DNA from: Saccharospirillum impatiens DSM 12546
Lineage (GTDB): Bacteria; Pseudomonadota; Gammaproteobacteria; Pseudomonadales; Natronospirillaceae
Length of the DNA: 64,000 nt
Direction of reading: 5' to 3'
Assembly (NCBI RefSeq): GCF_000423605.1
Contig: NZ_AUIH01000026.1
Location: forward strand, 1-64,000
A program made the translations under genes and the position numbers. Below the pieces are notes generated by a model. The model was not told where the DNA came from. It ran no database searches and saw nothing but the letters and a program-made list of their open reading frames with translations. Shown here piece after piece: positions 9,078 to 17,779 of this stretch (position 1 is the first letter of the stretch; every line of letters begins with the position of its first letter).

Positions 9078-9413
9078 TGAGACGGCACCTTATTTAATTT
9101 TCAATTCAGCCTAACGATAGTTTTCGATATGGCATGTCGCACGAACCTGAATAGCATGATAGAGCTTTAACTTCCGTATAATGACGACCGGCCAGCAAAC
9201 AGCATAGCAATTGCGTAGTTATTGTCTACCGCTGATCATATTAACCAATAAAGGATAGGTGTATTAGCGCATGCATTAAAAAGACACTGTCAGAATAACT
9301 GTATGCATTTGATTATTTGCCCGCTACTTTGGGGGAGGTCGACGTCGCGCTGTGCCTCAGTTGACAAGGTAACGGTGTAACAAGCGAATAGAAACTCGCC
9401 TAGAATTGAAAAA
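9078..9413. other. AT-rich intergenic stretch
   Basis: This 336-base stretch upstream of the zinc-ribbon gene is more AT-rich than its surroundings. I see no gene in it. It presumably contains the zinc-ribbon promoter, but I cannot assign -35/-10 boxes with confidence. Confidence 0.4.
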
Positions 9414-10022
9414 CTACCAAGTGTATCGGTAGCCGAGAGCATAGCTGGAGTCCTCATCACCGGCGCTAAAACCATAACGTACACTGCTATGCTCATCCGG
9501 CCAAAGGGCGACACCAAGACTCCATGATGAATCCAGTTCGTCATCTACAGGATTGAGCCAAGTGCCAGTCACTTCAACCAAATCTAGCGCCAGCCAGGCC
9601 CGAGACTGCACACCCCAAAACAGGGAATTTAGGCCATCTTCAGAGCAGACGTTTTCATAACAAGCTTCAGCATTCAATACTGCTTGGCCAAGCAGTGGCG
9701 TAACATCTAGGCGGTTTGCCACAGGGAAAGGAAAAGCTAACCCGAAAAGGGTCTCAGTGTAAGAAATCTCTGTCTGATCCCCGTCTGCGCTCAGCGTAGA
9801 GGAATTCAACCAGATAGCGATAGAGTCATTGAACTGGTATGCGCCAGAAAGCGTTCCACCAATCACGCCTCTATATTCTGTGTTACCAAAAATGATGGGT
9901 TCATCGAATTCAGTTGCAGTAAGATCAACCCCAATATAGGAATACCCGAAATTACTGGCCTGAAGGTCATCACTTATCCCGACAGCGATAAGGCTAGTAG
10001 CAGCCAGTGCGATCTTTAACAT
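9414..10022 (-). CDS. small outer-membrane beta-barrel-like protein
   Basis: A 202-residue protein with an N-terminal signal peptide (MLKIALAATSLIAVGISDDLQA, cleavage near residue 23). Alternating hydrophobic/polar strands follow, rich in Tyr, Trp, Gly and Asp, and the protein ends in the aromatic C-terminal strand GYRYTW that outer-membrane barrels use for BAM recognition. An internal cysteine pair (ACYENVC) may form a disulfide. I do not recognise a family; an OmpA/OmpW-like eight-stranded barrel is one possibility by size. A GAGGGA ribosome binding site precedes ATG 10022. It is monocistronic and lies next to tRNA-Pro, a common integration neighbourhood. Confidence 0.75.
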   Translation of the reverse strand: MLKIALAATSLIAVGISDDLQASNFGYSYIGVDLTATEFDEPIIFGNTEYRGVIGGTLSGAYQFNDSIAIWLNSSTLSADGDQTEISYTETLFGLAFPFPVANRLDVTPLLGQAVLNAEACYENVCSEDGLNSLFWGVQSRAWLALDLVEVTGTWLNPVDDELDSSWSLGVALWPDEHSSVRYGFSAGDEDSSYALGYRYTW

Positions 10023-10204
10023 GGTAATCCCTCAAACAATAAATACGACAGAACAGAGTACTTGATTGCAGAAAGACTTACCCTACCCGAGAAAGTATCG
10101 AGGAGGCCACAAAACCGACCAACATAAGTGCTACTTTCTATTGATACAGGACTCTGTTTGGCTATATATCGGCCACACGACCTTACAATTTTCATTCAGG
10201 TATT

Positions 10205-10238
10205 AAAAAAGCCACTCGGCATAACCCGTAAGTGGCTC
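10205..10238 (-). terminator. rho-independent terminator of tRNA-Pro
   Basis: The stem GCCACT/AGTGGC (211-216 with 231-236) is followed on the minus strand by a run of six T residues. It lies directly downstream of tRNA-Pro. Confidence 0.75.
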
Positions 10239-10251
10239 TTTTGTGTTGTTT

Positions 10252-10328
10252 TGGTCGGGCATGCAGGATTTGAACCTGCGACCCTCGCCACCCCATGACG
10301 ATGCGCTACCAGACTGCGCTAATGCCCG
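10252..10328 (-). tRNA. tRNA-Pro(GGG)
   Basis: A 77-nucleotide cloverleaf with encoded CCA. The acceptor stem is CGGGCAT/ATGCCCG, the D arm has GCGC...GCGC, and the anticodon stem is TCGTC/GGCGA with loop ATGGGGT, giving anticodon GGG. The T arm is GCAGG-TTCAAAT-CCTGC. It follows the pheST-ihfA-merR cluster, the same arrangement as in Pseudomonas. Confidence 0.95.
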
Positions 10329-10381
10329 AAAACGTCGCGAATAATACGCTAAGCAGTTGAAAAATCAAACCTTTTTGACGA

Positions 10382-10744
10382 TTAATCGTCAGATAGCAAC
10401 TTCAATACGGCTTCAAGTTCGCGAATCATATCCTGAATCAGAGCCTGATGCTGGTGTTGCATTACCTCACCGTCTTCAGGATCGGACAGTTTTTGCCGGG
10501 CACCGCCAATGGTGAAGCCATCTTCATAAAGAAGGTGACGAATTTGGCGGATCAACACGACATCATCCCGCTGATAGTAGCGACGGTTACCCCGACGCTT
10601 CACCGGACTGAGCTGTGGAAACTCCTGTTCCCAATAACGCAGGACATGTGGCTTTACAGCACACAGTTCACTGACTTCACCAATGGTGAAGTATCGCTTC
10701 CCTGGGATAGGAGGCAATTCATTATTCTGGCTCGGTTCCAGCAT
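10382..10744 (-). CDS. MerR-family transcriptional regulator
   Basis: A 120-residue DNA-binding protein. The MerR winged helix-turn-helix is at about residues 17-85: [45 protein letters not shown]. It is followed by a short helix and lacks the metal-binding cysteines or large effector domain of classical MerR proteins. The gene overlaps the 3' end of ihfA by 23 bases and precedes tRNA-Pro, which matches the conserved but uncharacterised regulator downstream of ihfA/himA in Pseudomonas. Its target is unknown. Confidence 0.9.
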   Translation of the reverse strand: MLEPSQNNELPPIPGKRYFTIGEVSELCAVKPHVLRYWEQEFPQLSPVKRRGNRRYYQRDDVVLIRQIRHLLYEDGFTIGGARQKLSDPEDGEVMQHQHQALIQDMIRELEAVLKLLSDD

Positions 10745-11024
10745 ATGCCTCGACTTTTACCTTAAGCTTCTGACCGGGACGAAATGTCACCACCCTGCGC
10801 GCTGAAATCGGGATTTCCTCACCCGTCTTCGGGTTTCTGCCAGGGCGTTGACGCTTATCTCGGAGATCAAAATTACCGAACCCCGAGAGCTTAACCTGTT
10901 CGTTATGCACGAGCGAGTCGCGAATCTCCTCGAAGAAGATTTCGACCATTTCCTTTGCTTCACGTTTGTTAAGGCCAAGCTCTTCATACAAGCGCTCTGC
11001 CATCTCCGCTTTGGTCAAGGCCAT
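10722..11024 (-). CDS. ihfA: integration host factor subunit alpha
   Basis: A 100-residue HU/IHF-family DNA-bending protein. The intercalating beta arm carries [29 protein letters not shown], with the conserved proline in RNPKTGE. The N-terminal [27 protein letters not shown] is typical of the alpha subunit. It lies two bases after the pheT stop, so it is co-transcribed with pheST, as in most Gammaproteobacteria. The partner ihfB is only about 8 kb away (19165-19458). IHF commonly assists sigma-54 promoters such as those of the flagellar genes. Confidence 0.97.
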   Translation of the reverse strand: MALTKAEMAERLYEELGLNKREAKEMVEIFFEEIRDSLVHNEQVKLSGFGNFDLRDKRQRPGRNPKTGEEIPISARRVVTFRPGQKLKVKVEAYAGTEPE

Positions 11025-11026
11025 TC

Positions 11027-13402
11027 TCAGTTCCTCAGCGCAGCATCGAACCTCGTCTGCAAGGTGTTGATGATCGAATCCATCAAACTGTTTACTTCTT
11101 CATCAGTAAGAGTGCGCGAAGGATTCTGCCAGGTCAAGCCTAAAGCCACGCTTTTTCGTTGCGAATCAATGCCTTTGCCACGATATATATCAAACAGGGT
11201 CAGGCTTTCGAGGTCGTCACCCGCCATTTCGCGAACACTGTTCATCAGGTCCGCTACCGGAGTTTCCTCGTCAACAACCACCGCGAGGTCACGAGTACTG
11301 CCCGGGTAACGGGACAAAGTCTTAAACGCGGGTAGTTGCGTTTTGACAATCCGGTCCAGCCGCAACTCAAATAGAAACGTTGGTTGTTTAATGTCCAGTT
11401 GTCTCGCCAGGCTCGGGTGCAAAGCCCCAATGTAACCAACCAGTTTGCCGTTGCGTTCAATGCGTGCACTTTGGCCGGGATGCAAAGCCGAATGCCGGCC
11501 CGGCAGAAAATCGTACTCCACCCCTTTGACCAGCGATAGAACTTGCTCAACATCGCCTTTGACATCGAAAAAGTCGAGTGCCTCGCCATTCTCAAACCAG
11601 GCCTCGGGCAGCCGACTGCCCGTCGCAATGCCGGACACCATGGCGATTTGTTCCGTTCCCTTGGGCGTTTTCCGAAATCGCAAACCTGTCTCGAACAGTC
11701 GGACTCTGTCCTGCTGGCGTTTCAGGTTGTGCGTCAGTGCTTTGGCAAGACCGGGCCACAGTGACACTCGCATCACCGCCATATCCGCAGAAATGGGATT
11801 TGCCAGTTCAATACCAGCCTCTTTCGGAAACATGGCTTGTTGCAACGCTGGCTCAACGAAACTGTAGGTGATCGCCTCCTGATAGCCTAGGGCCGCCAAG
11901 CGGTCGGCAATCGCCGCAGTAGTGACACGTTGTTCAGGTTTGCCACGCGGCCCCAATGCCGCCCTGGGTTGGGTGACAGGCAGTCGGTTATAGCCATAGA
12001 TGCGAGCGATTTCCTCAACCAGATCGGCTTCAATCGCCATATCAAAGCGCCAGCTGGGCGCCTTTACCTGCCATTCACCGGGTTCGGATTCATCCAATAT
12101 GAAACCAAGGCCGGTCAGAATTCGCTGAATCTCGTCATCGGCTATTTCCAGGCCCAGTGCAGACTTAACATTGCCTGCCCGCAATGCAATGGTTGCTGGT
12201 ACTGGCACATGGGCCCCAACTTCATGCACTTGGGTTGGGCCGGGTTCAGCACCACAAATATCCACCAACAGGCGCGTGGCCCGTTCAACGGCCAATTCCT
12301 GCAGGGCAGGATCAACGCCGCGCTCAAAACGATGGCTCGCGTCGGTGTGCAGGCCAAAGCTACGCGCCCGGCCCGCGATCTCGATGGGTGCAAAAAAGGC
12401 ACTTTCCAGGAATACCCGGCGGGTTTCCTGCGAGACGCCGCTCTGCTCTCCACCCATAACGCCGGCCATGGCCAGTGGGCCAGCAGCATCGGTAATCAGC
12501 AGTACATCTTCGCCGAGTGTCAAAGTCTGGCCATCCAGCAATTCAATGTTTTCCTGCGGCTGTGCACGACGCACCGTGATGCCACCCTTCAACTGATCCA
12601 GATCAAACCCGTGAAGGGGCTGTCCCAGTTCCAGCATCACATAATTGGTGACATCGACCACCGGGTCGATCGAACGAATCCCGGAGCGACGCAGCCGCTC
12701 AACCATCCACAGTGGCGATTCGGCAGCCACATTGACATTATTCAACACGCGGCCTACATACCGCGGACACCCGACCGGGTCTTCCAGGTTCACCGGAAAG
12801 GTGTCCTGATGGGTTGCAGCCACCGGCTCAATTGCTGGCGCAGTAACTACCAAGTCATTCAACACGGCCACTTCACGAGCCAGGCCCGCTATGCTCAGGC
12901 AGTCTGCCCGGTTGGGAGTAAGGTCGATTTCGATACTGAGATCGTCAAGATTCAGCAGCGTGCGAACATCCTGCCCGACTGGCGCTGATGCGACCAGCTC
13001 CAGAATGCCATCATGGTTATCGGACAGGCCCAGCTCTTTCTCACTGCACAGCATCCCCTGACTTTCCACATCACGCAGCTTCGCTTTCTTGATCTTAAAA
13101 TCGCCAGGCAGAACAGCACCTACCCGGGCAAGTGCAACGTTGATCCCGGCGCGGGCGTTAGGCGCGCCACAGACAATCTGCACAGACTCTTCACCGGTAT
13201 CGACAGTACACACCTGCAGTTTATCGGCGTTGGGGTGCGGCTCGCAGGCCGATATGTGGGCGACGATAACGCCGGAAAAAGGCTCGGCTACCGGCTCGGC
13301 ACCGTCTACCTCCAGACCGGCCATAGTGATCTGATCCATAAGTGCCTGTGAACTGAGATCAGGACTTACCCATTCTCTTAACCATTGTTCGCTGATTTTC
13401 AT
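11027..13402 (-). CDS. pheT: phenylalanyl-tRNA synthetase beta subunit
   Basis: A 791-residue protein, normal for bacterial PheT. Domains in order: N-terminal tRNA-binding EMAP-like domain (about 40-150, with [15 protein letters not shown]), the B3/B4 editing domain ([25 protein letters not shown]), B5 (residues about 400-475), a catalytic-like fold, and the C-terminal ferredoxin-like anticodon-binding domain ([23 protein letters not shown]). With PheS it forms the alpha2-beta2 enzyme that charges tRNA-Phe. It follows pheS after 41 bases and runs into ihfA. Confidence 0.97.
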   Translation of the reverse strand: MKISEQWLREWVSPDLSSQALMDQITMAGLEVDGAEPVAEPFSGVIVAHISACEPHPNADKLQVCTVDTGEESVQIVCGAPNARAGINVALARVGAVLPGDFKIKKAKLRDVESQGMLCSEKELGLSDNHDGILELVASAPVGQDVRTLLNLDDLSIEIDLTPNRADCLSIAGLAREVAVLNDLVVTAPAIEPVAATHQDTFPVNLEDPVGCPRYVGRVLNNVNVAAESPLWMVERLRRSGIRSIDPVVDVTNYVMLELGQPLHGFDLDQLKGGITVRRAQPQENIELLDGQTLTLGEDVLLITDAAGPLAMAGVMGGEQSGVSQETRRVFLESAFFAPIEIAGRARSFGLHTDASHRFERGVDPALQELAVERATRLLVDICGAEPGPTQVHEVGAHVPVPATIALRAGNVKSALGLEIADDEIQRILTGLGFILDESEPGEWQVKAPSWRFDMAIEADLVEEIARIYGYNRLPVTQPRAALGPRGKPEQRVTTAAIADRLAALGYQEAITYSFVEPALQQAMFPKEAGIELANPISADMAVMRVSLWPGLAKALTHNLKRQQDRVRLFETGLRFRKTPKGTEQIAMVSGIATGSRLPEAWFENGEALDFFDVKGDVEQVLSLVKGVEYDFLPGRHSALHPGQSARIERNGKLVGYIGALHPSLARQLDIKQPTFLFELRLDRIVKTQLPAFKTLSRYPGSTRDLAVVVDEETPVADLMNSVREMAGDDLESLTLFDIYRGKGIDSQRKSVALGLTWQNPSRTLTDEEVNSLMDSIINTLQTRFDAALRN

Positions 13403-13443
13403 ATTCTGTTAACCATCCTGACTGTGTGACGGACCACCGGGGT

Positions 13444-14502
<1,059 letters not shown>

Positions 14503-14504
14503 TT

Positions 14505-14532
14505 ACTATAAAGATGAGATTAAAATAAGCAA
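14505..14532 (-). promoter_or_regulatory. pheS promoter with flanking inverted repeat
   Basis: Minus strand: TTGCTT (-35, 14527-14532), a 16-base spacer, then TATAGT (-10, 14505-14510). The expected start lies about 40 bases upstream of pheS. A 10-bp perfect inverted repeat (aaaaagcctt at 14494-14503, aaggcttttt at 14542-14551) flanks the promoter and could be an operator or act on transcription from pyrI. Confidence 0.6.
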
Positions 14533-14604
14533 CTGAAAAACAAGGCTTTTTAGTCCTGCAGAAGCGATGAACCGGAGAACTTTTCGACCTCCTGGCACTC
14601 CGGT

Positions 14605-15081
14605 TTAGAGGCTGCCTTGCTCAATAAACAAACTGTCGGCAAAGGCGCGCTCACAGTAGTGACATTTCAATTTAACGGCATCATCGGCAGCGAGGACGCT
14701 GAAACGGGTATCGACCGGTTCATTGTGGGTAATACAATTGGTATTCGGGCACTTGAATACGCCGACAAAGCGCTCAGGCAGTCCGATCGGGAACTTACGG
14801 ACAACCCGATAATCCTCAATGATGTTAACGGTGGCCCTCGGCGCGAAAAGAGCCATCTCGGCAGCATCGCTTTCGGTGAACCGCCACTCGTCAATCTTAA
14901 TCAGATCTTTCAGACCGCCCCCATGACTTGGCAGGTTAAGCCCGACAGTCAGGCGGACTTCGGCATTCTTGAGTTGCAGGCGCCCCAGTATGGTCAGCCC
15001 TTTTCCAGCGGGAATATGATCTACCACGGTGCCAGACTGAATAGCCTCGACCAGCATTTTATCCCGATTCATCGCAGACAT
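14605..15081 (-). CDS. pyrI: aspartate carbamoyltransferase regulatory chain
   Basis: The regulatory subunit that binds CTP/ATP and holds the ATCase dodecamer together. Conserved features: an allosteric domain with GTVVDHIPAGKGL and NLPS...KDLIKI, and a zinc domain with CPNTNC...CHYC, the four cysteines that bind zinc. I place the start at ATG 15081, which follows a GGAGG site and leaves one base after the pyrB stop; upstream in-frame starts would lie inside pyrB. This gives about 158 residues, near the usual 153. It forms an operon with pyrB. Confidence 0.95.
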   Translation of the reverse strand: MSAMNRDKMLVEAIQSGTVVDHIPAGKGLTILGRLQLKNAEVRLTVGLNLPSHGGGLKDLIKIDEWRFTESDAAEMALFAPRATVNIIEDYRVVRKFPIGLPERFVGVFKCPNTNCITHNEPVDTRFSVLAADDAVKLKCHYCERAFADSLFIEQGSL

Positions 15082-15082
15082 T

Positions 15083-16027
15083 TCACCGCCCTCCCGGAAA
15101 TGACAATTCATCGGCCTCATTCATAACCCCGGACAGCAGCGCCTGACGCGCGTATACGCCATTTTCAGCCTGTTGGAAATAGTAGGCAAAAGGCGTCCTG
15201 TCGACGCTGGGGTGAATCTCATCAACCCTGGGTAACGGGTGCATGACCCGAAGATTAGACCGGGCCTGGGCCAGCATATCGGCCTTGAGAATAAACTGAG
15301 AGGCGATGTGTGTGTATTCCGTAGGGTCCAGTCGCTCCTTTTGAACCCGGGTCATGTACAACACATCAACCATGGGAATGACTTCTTCCAACGACCCGAC
15401 GCGACAGAAGCGAATACCCATCGCCGTTAAACTGTCTTCAATGTAAGCCGGCATAACCAGGGCATCCGGTGACACGAAGTAGAATGTTGGGTTGAAATGC
15501 CCCAGCGCCTGTGCCAGCGAATGCACAGTGCGCCCGTATTTAAGATCACCCACCAATGCAACAGACAGACCATCGAGCCTGCCCTGGCATTCAGCGATCG
15601 AAACCAGATCCAGCAAGGTCTGAGTCGGGTGCTGGTTAGCACCATCGCCCCCATTAATCACCGGAACACCAGCGACTTCGGCTGCCAAACGGGCCGACCC
15701 TTCCTGTGGATGCCGCATGATAATGGCATCTGCGTAAGAAGCGATCATTTGAATGCTGTCAGAAAGTGTCTCGCCTTTTTTAGCCGACGTATTACCGCTG
15801 TCTGAAAAACCGATCAGGGTGCCACCAAGACGCTGAACTGCCGTCTCAAACGACAAACGCGTTCGGGTAGAGGCTTCAAAGAAGCAGCTGGCGATCAATC
15901 GATCCTTCAGCAGCGGCAGCGGCCCTGACTGTTTGAGCTCGGCTGAACGATTAACGATGAATTCAAGGTCGGTGCGTGACAAATCCCCAATGGAGATTAC
16001 ATCACGACGATACAGAGGGTTACTCAT
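15083..16027 (-). CDS. pyrB: aspartate carbamoyltransferase catalytic chain
   Basis: Catalyses the first committed step of pyrimidine synthesis, carbamoyl phosphate plus aspartate to carbamoyl aspartate. Signature motifs: carbamoyl-phosphate binding [13 protein letters not shown] (about residues 46-58), HPTQTLLDL, and [10 protein letters not shown]-type ([10 protein letters not shown]) near the C-terminus. The start is placed at ATG 16027 (MSNPLYRR), aligned with E. coli PyrB; a TTG 12 bases upstream would also be open. It is the class B type that needs PyrI, which follows directly. Confidence 0.97.
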   Translation of the reverse strand: MSNPLYRRDVISIGDLSRTDLEFIVNRSAELKQSGPLPLLKDRLIASCFFEASTRTRLSFETAVQRLGGTLIGFSDSGNTSAKKGETLSDSIQMIASYADAIIMRHPQEGSARLAAEVAGVPVINGGDGANQHPTQTLLDLVSIAECQGRLDGLSVALVGDLKYGRTVHSLAQALGHFNPTFYFVSPDALVMPAYIEDSLTAMGIRFCRVGSLEEVIPMVDVLYMTRVQKERLDPTEYTHIASQFILKADMLAQARSNLRVMHPLPRVDEIHPSVDRTPFAYYFQQAENGVYARQALLSGVMNEADELSFPGGR

Positions 16028-16053
16028 GAACCTGCCCAAGCAAGATTTGGCGC

Positions 16054-16081
16054 ATTATAAAGCAAGGAGCACGCTATACAA
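16054..16081 (-). promoter_or_regulatory. pyrBI promoter
   Basis: Minus strand TTGTAT (16076-16081), 16-base spacer, perfect TATAAT (16054-16059). The predicted transcript would start about 20 bases before the pyrB ATG, leaving no room for an E. coli-type leader-peptide attenuator. Confidence 0.65.
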
Positions 16082-16317
16082 TTCCTTCGATCACCTTATA
16101 CACCCCCCAGCCTAACCCGACCCAGCCCATCACAACCAATCTGTACTTGTGATCGACTTCACAACAGCGTTCGAAAGGTGTTACCAGACGCCACCCGGAG
16201 TATACCCTCGATATACTTGAACAATGGTTGTTTCAACCGGTCGGATAGCTTGCTACTTTTTGTCTCGCCCGCTGTAACGGCACCCTAAAAACGATCAACA
16301 ACCGATAAGGAAAGACG

Positions 16318-16632
16318 ATGTTGAAAAAAGGAATCATCTCATTGGGATTGGCCATCAGCTGCCTGCTGCCTTTGGCACACGCAGAAGAAACTGCCACCGA
16401 AACAGCCACTGCAGAATCCGTTGTACTGTACGTTGACATCAACAATGACTCTGCTGAAAAGCTGGCCGACTTGCTTGACGGCGTCGGCCTGGTAAGAGCT
16501 GAAGCCATTGTTGCCTACCGTGACGAGTTCGGTCCCTTTATCGCCCCTGAAGATCTGATGAACGTTCAGGGCATAGGACCCGCGACACTGGAAAAAAACC
16601 GGGATCGAATTCAGGTTGGCATGGCTGACTGA
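16318..16632 (+). CDS. ComEA-like helix-hairpin-helix protein
   Basis: A 104-residue secreted or periplasmic protein. The signal peptide is at residues 1-22 (GLAISCLLPLAHA). A Thr/Ala/Glu linker is followed by a helix-hairpin-helix domain: VDINNDSAEKLADLLDGVGLVRAEAIVAYRDEFGPFIAPEDLMNVQGIGPATLEKNRDRI. These proteins bind double-stranded DNA; the ComEA role in DNA uptake is known for competent bacteria, but for this short stand-alone form it is only inferred. An AAGGAA site precedes the ATG. The CsrB-like RNA begins right after the stop and could share its transcript. Confidence 0.88.
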   Translation: MLKKGIISLGLAISCLLPLAHAEETATETATAESVVLYVDINNDSAEKLADLLDGVGLVRAEAIVAYRDEFGPFIAPEDLMNVQGIGPATLEKNRDRIQVGMAD

Positions 16633-16639
16633 CACCCCC

Positions 16640-17059
16640 GAATCAGGGATGGCAATACAGCCAGGGATCTGGCACAGACAGGCGTAGGTCCCGCTGCAGG
16701 CGGGTAACAGGGAAACCAGCAGGACGCTGGCTTGCAACAAGGACGCAGCCGGCAGGGACGCCAACAAAGGAAGCCGAACCCAGAGTTCGGACACAGGGAA
16801 GCGCGCTCAGGAAGGGCCATTGGCAAGGAGGCCAGCTCAGGGAAGACCGAACCAGGGAAGGTTTTGCCAGGGAAGGCTATATCAGGGAGGAGTTGTATGG
16901 TTGGCGGATACCCGGTTTCGGGTGAGCGCCTTCCGCAAAGGACGGGACCATGAGGGATCGAAAGGCTATTTTGCCAGGGAAATGCGCTCACCAGGAACGG
17001 TGTCGCTCACCAGGCATCCAAGGCAACCGGAACACCTGATCAGTGTTCCGGTTTTTTTT
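16640..17059 (+). ncRNA. csrB: CsrB/RsmZ-like CsrA-sequestering RNA
   Basis: There is no open frame here, but CAGGGA, CAGGA or AAGGA occurs about eighteen times in about 350 bases (for example at 16644, 16662, 16708, 16720, 16753, 16794, 16838, 16853, 16868, 16883, 16975 and 16992). Many sit in the loops of small hairpins: CCAG-GGAT-CTGG, CCAGC-AGGAC-GCTGG, GGC-AGGGAC-GCC, ACC-AGGGAA-GGT, GCC-AGGGAA-GGC and CACC-AGGAAC-GGTG. GGA in a hairpin loop is the CsrA/RsmA recognition site, and the RNA ends in a strong terminator. This is the hallmark of CsrB-family RNAs, which titrate CsrA to switch motility, biofilm and central metabolism. The 5' end is approximate, and I found no clear GacA box upstream. 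Confidence 0.85.
17025..17059 (+). terminator. terminator of the CsrB-like RNA
   Basis: An 11-bp perfect stem (AACCGGAACAC with GTGTTCCGGTT), seven-base loop, then eight T residues. Confidence 0.93.
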
Positions 17060-17100
17060 CGTTAAGGCCAGCGCATATTGGGTTCATCACAGTGATGGGA

Positions 17101-17187
17101 TGGATCGCAACGAGATTCGAACTCGCGAGGCTTCCCGCCCAGCCCCAACCTCGTCAAGATTGTGCTCTACCACTGAGCTATTCCTAC
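17101..17187 (-). pseudogene. degenerate tRNA-Gly-like sequence with 14-bp insertion
   Basis: The D arm, anticodon arm and T arm of the nearby tRNA-Gly are recognisable, but the anticodon loop reads TTGACGA (GAC), the 5' acceptor strand GTAGGAA cannot pair with the 3' strand, and a 14-base insertion (ggcttcccgcccag on the plus strand) lies in the variable loop. The insertion could fold as GGCT/AGCC, imitating a long variable arm. The T-arm GCGAG-TTCGAAT-CTCG is intact. I judge it a decayed duplicate, not a functional tRNA-Val. Confidence 0.7.
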
Positions 17188-17202
17188 TTATTCTTCAAGC
17201 AT

Positions 17203-17227
17203 AAAAAACCCAGCGCACAGCTGGGTT
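17203..17227 (-). terminator. rho-independent terminator in tRNA cluster
   Basis: An eight-bp stem AACCCAGC/GCTGGGTT with a five-base loop is followed on the minus strand by six T residues. Confidence 0.8.
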
Positions 17228-17325
17228 CTTAAATTTGGAGCGTTTAACGACGCGTCAGCGCCCGCAGGGGCCATCACAGGGAAGTGATGGATCGCAACGA
17301 GATGTAATCTCGGTTCCCAAAAACA
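17228..17325. repeat. fragments of duplicated tRNA module
   Basis: The segment holds pieces that also occur elsewhere in the cluster: aatttggagcg (as at 17356-17366, the 3' end of tRNA-Gly) and tggatcgcaacgaga at 17288-17302 (identical to 17101-17115). It looks like the remains of a further tRNA copy, with no complete arm left. Confidence 0.6.
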
Positions 17326-17348
17326 GAAAAAGCAGCCCTTGGCTGCTT
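17326..17348 (-). terminator. terminator downstream of tRNA-Gly
   Basis: Stem AGCAGCC/GGCTGCT, three-base loop, and a T-rich run on the minus strand, directly after tRNA-Gly. Confidence 0.75.
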
Positions 17349-17359
17349 CATCTTTAATT

Positions 17360-17434
17360 TGGAGCGGGAAACGAGATTCGAACTCGCGACCCCAACCTTG
17401 GCAAGGTTGTGCTCTACCACTGAGCTATTCCCGC
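17360..17434 (-). tRNA. tRNA-Gly(GCC)
   Basis: A complete 75-nucleotide cloverleaf with encoded CCA: acceptor GCGGGAA/TTCCCGC, D arm GCTC...GAGC, anticodon stem CAACC/GGTTG with loop TTGCCAA (anticodon GCC), T arm GCGAG-TTCGAAT-CTCGT. It is the only intact glycine tRNA in the cluster. Confidence 0.95.
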
Positions 17435-17489
17435 ATTTTTAGCGTATCAACGCTATAGGTCTTACTTTTTGAGCCTTCTTCGAAGGCTG

Positions 17490-17557
17490 AACTCGCGAGG
17501 CTTCCCGCCCAGCCCCAACCTTGGCAAGGTTGTGCTCTACCACTGAGCTATTCCCGC
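17490..17557 (-). pseudogene. truncated tRNA-Gly(GCC) copy
   Basis: The 5' half (acceptor strand, D arm, GCC anticodon arm) is identical to the intact tRNA-Gly. After the variable-loop GGGG it carries the same 14-base insertion as the pseudogene at 17101-17187, and the T arm is cut off after GAGTTC by an unrelated AGCCTTC/GAAGGCT hairpin. No acceptor 3' strand or CCA remains. Confidence 0.75.
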
Positions 17558-17601
17558 ATTTTTAGCTTGAAAAACGCTAACCGTCTTGAAACAGAAATAA
17601 A

Positions 17602-17677
17602 TGGTATCCCGTAGGGGACTCGAACCCCTGTTACCGCCGTGAAAGGGCGGTGTCCTAGGCCACTAGACGAACGGGAC
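17602..17677 (-). tRNA. tRNA-Glu(TTC)
   Basis: A 76-nucleotide cloverleaf with encoded CCA. Acceptor GTCCCGT/ACGGGAT (one G-T pair), anticodon stem CCGCC/GGCGG with loop CTTTCAC (anticodon TTC), T arm AGGGG-TTCGAGT-CCCCT. It heads the tRNA cluster, upstream of the Gly copies in transcription order. Confidence 0.95.
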
Positions 17678-17779
17678 ACAGGCCATCAGCTGGTTGCTGA
17701 AGCGGGGCAAATAATACCAACTCAGAATCTGAAATCAAGGATTTTCGGTTATAAATCAATGCCCTACCTATACCCTGCT

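Noticed and set aside
9100-9130. integron attC-like core (GCCTAAC)
   Set aside because: Only one core-like heptamer, with no matching GTTRRRY partner or integrase.
11930-12988. 352-codon plus-strand frame
   Set aside because: It lies wholly antisense to pheT and encodes no known fold.
17101-17187. functional tRNA-Val(GAC)
   Set aside because: The acceptor strands do not pair, and a 14-base insertion disrupts the variable loop.
17467-17484. AGCCTTC/GAAGGCT hairpin as a terminator
   Set aside because: On the minus strand it is followed by CAAAAAG, not a T-run; on the plus strand the T-run is upstream.
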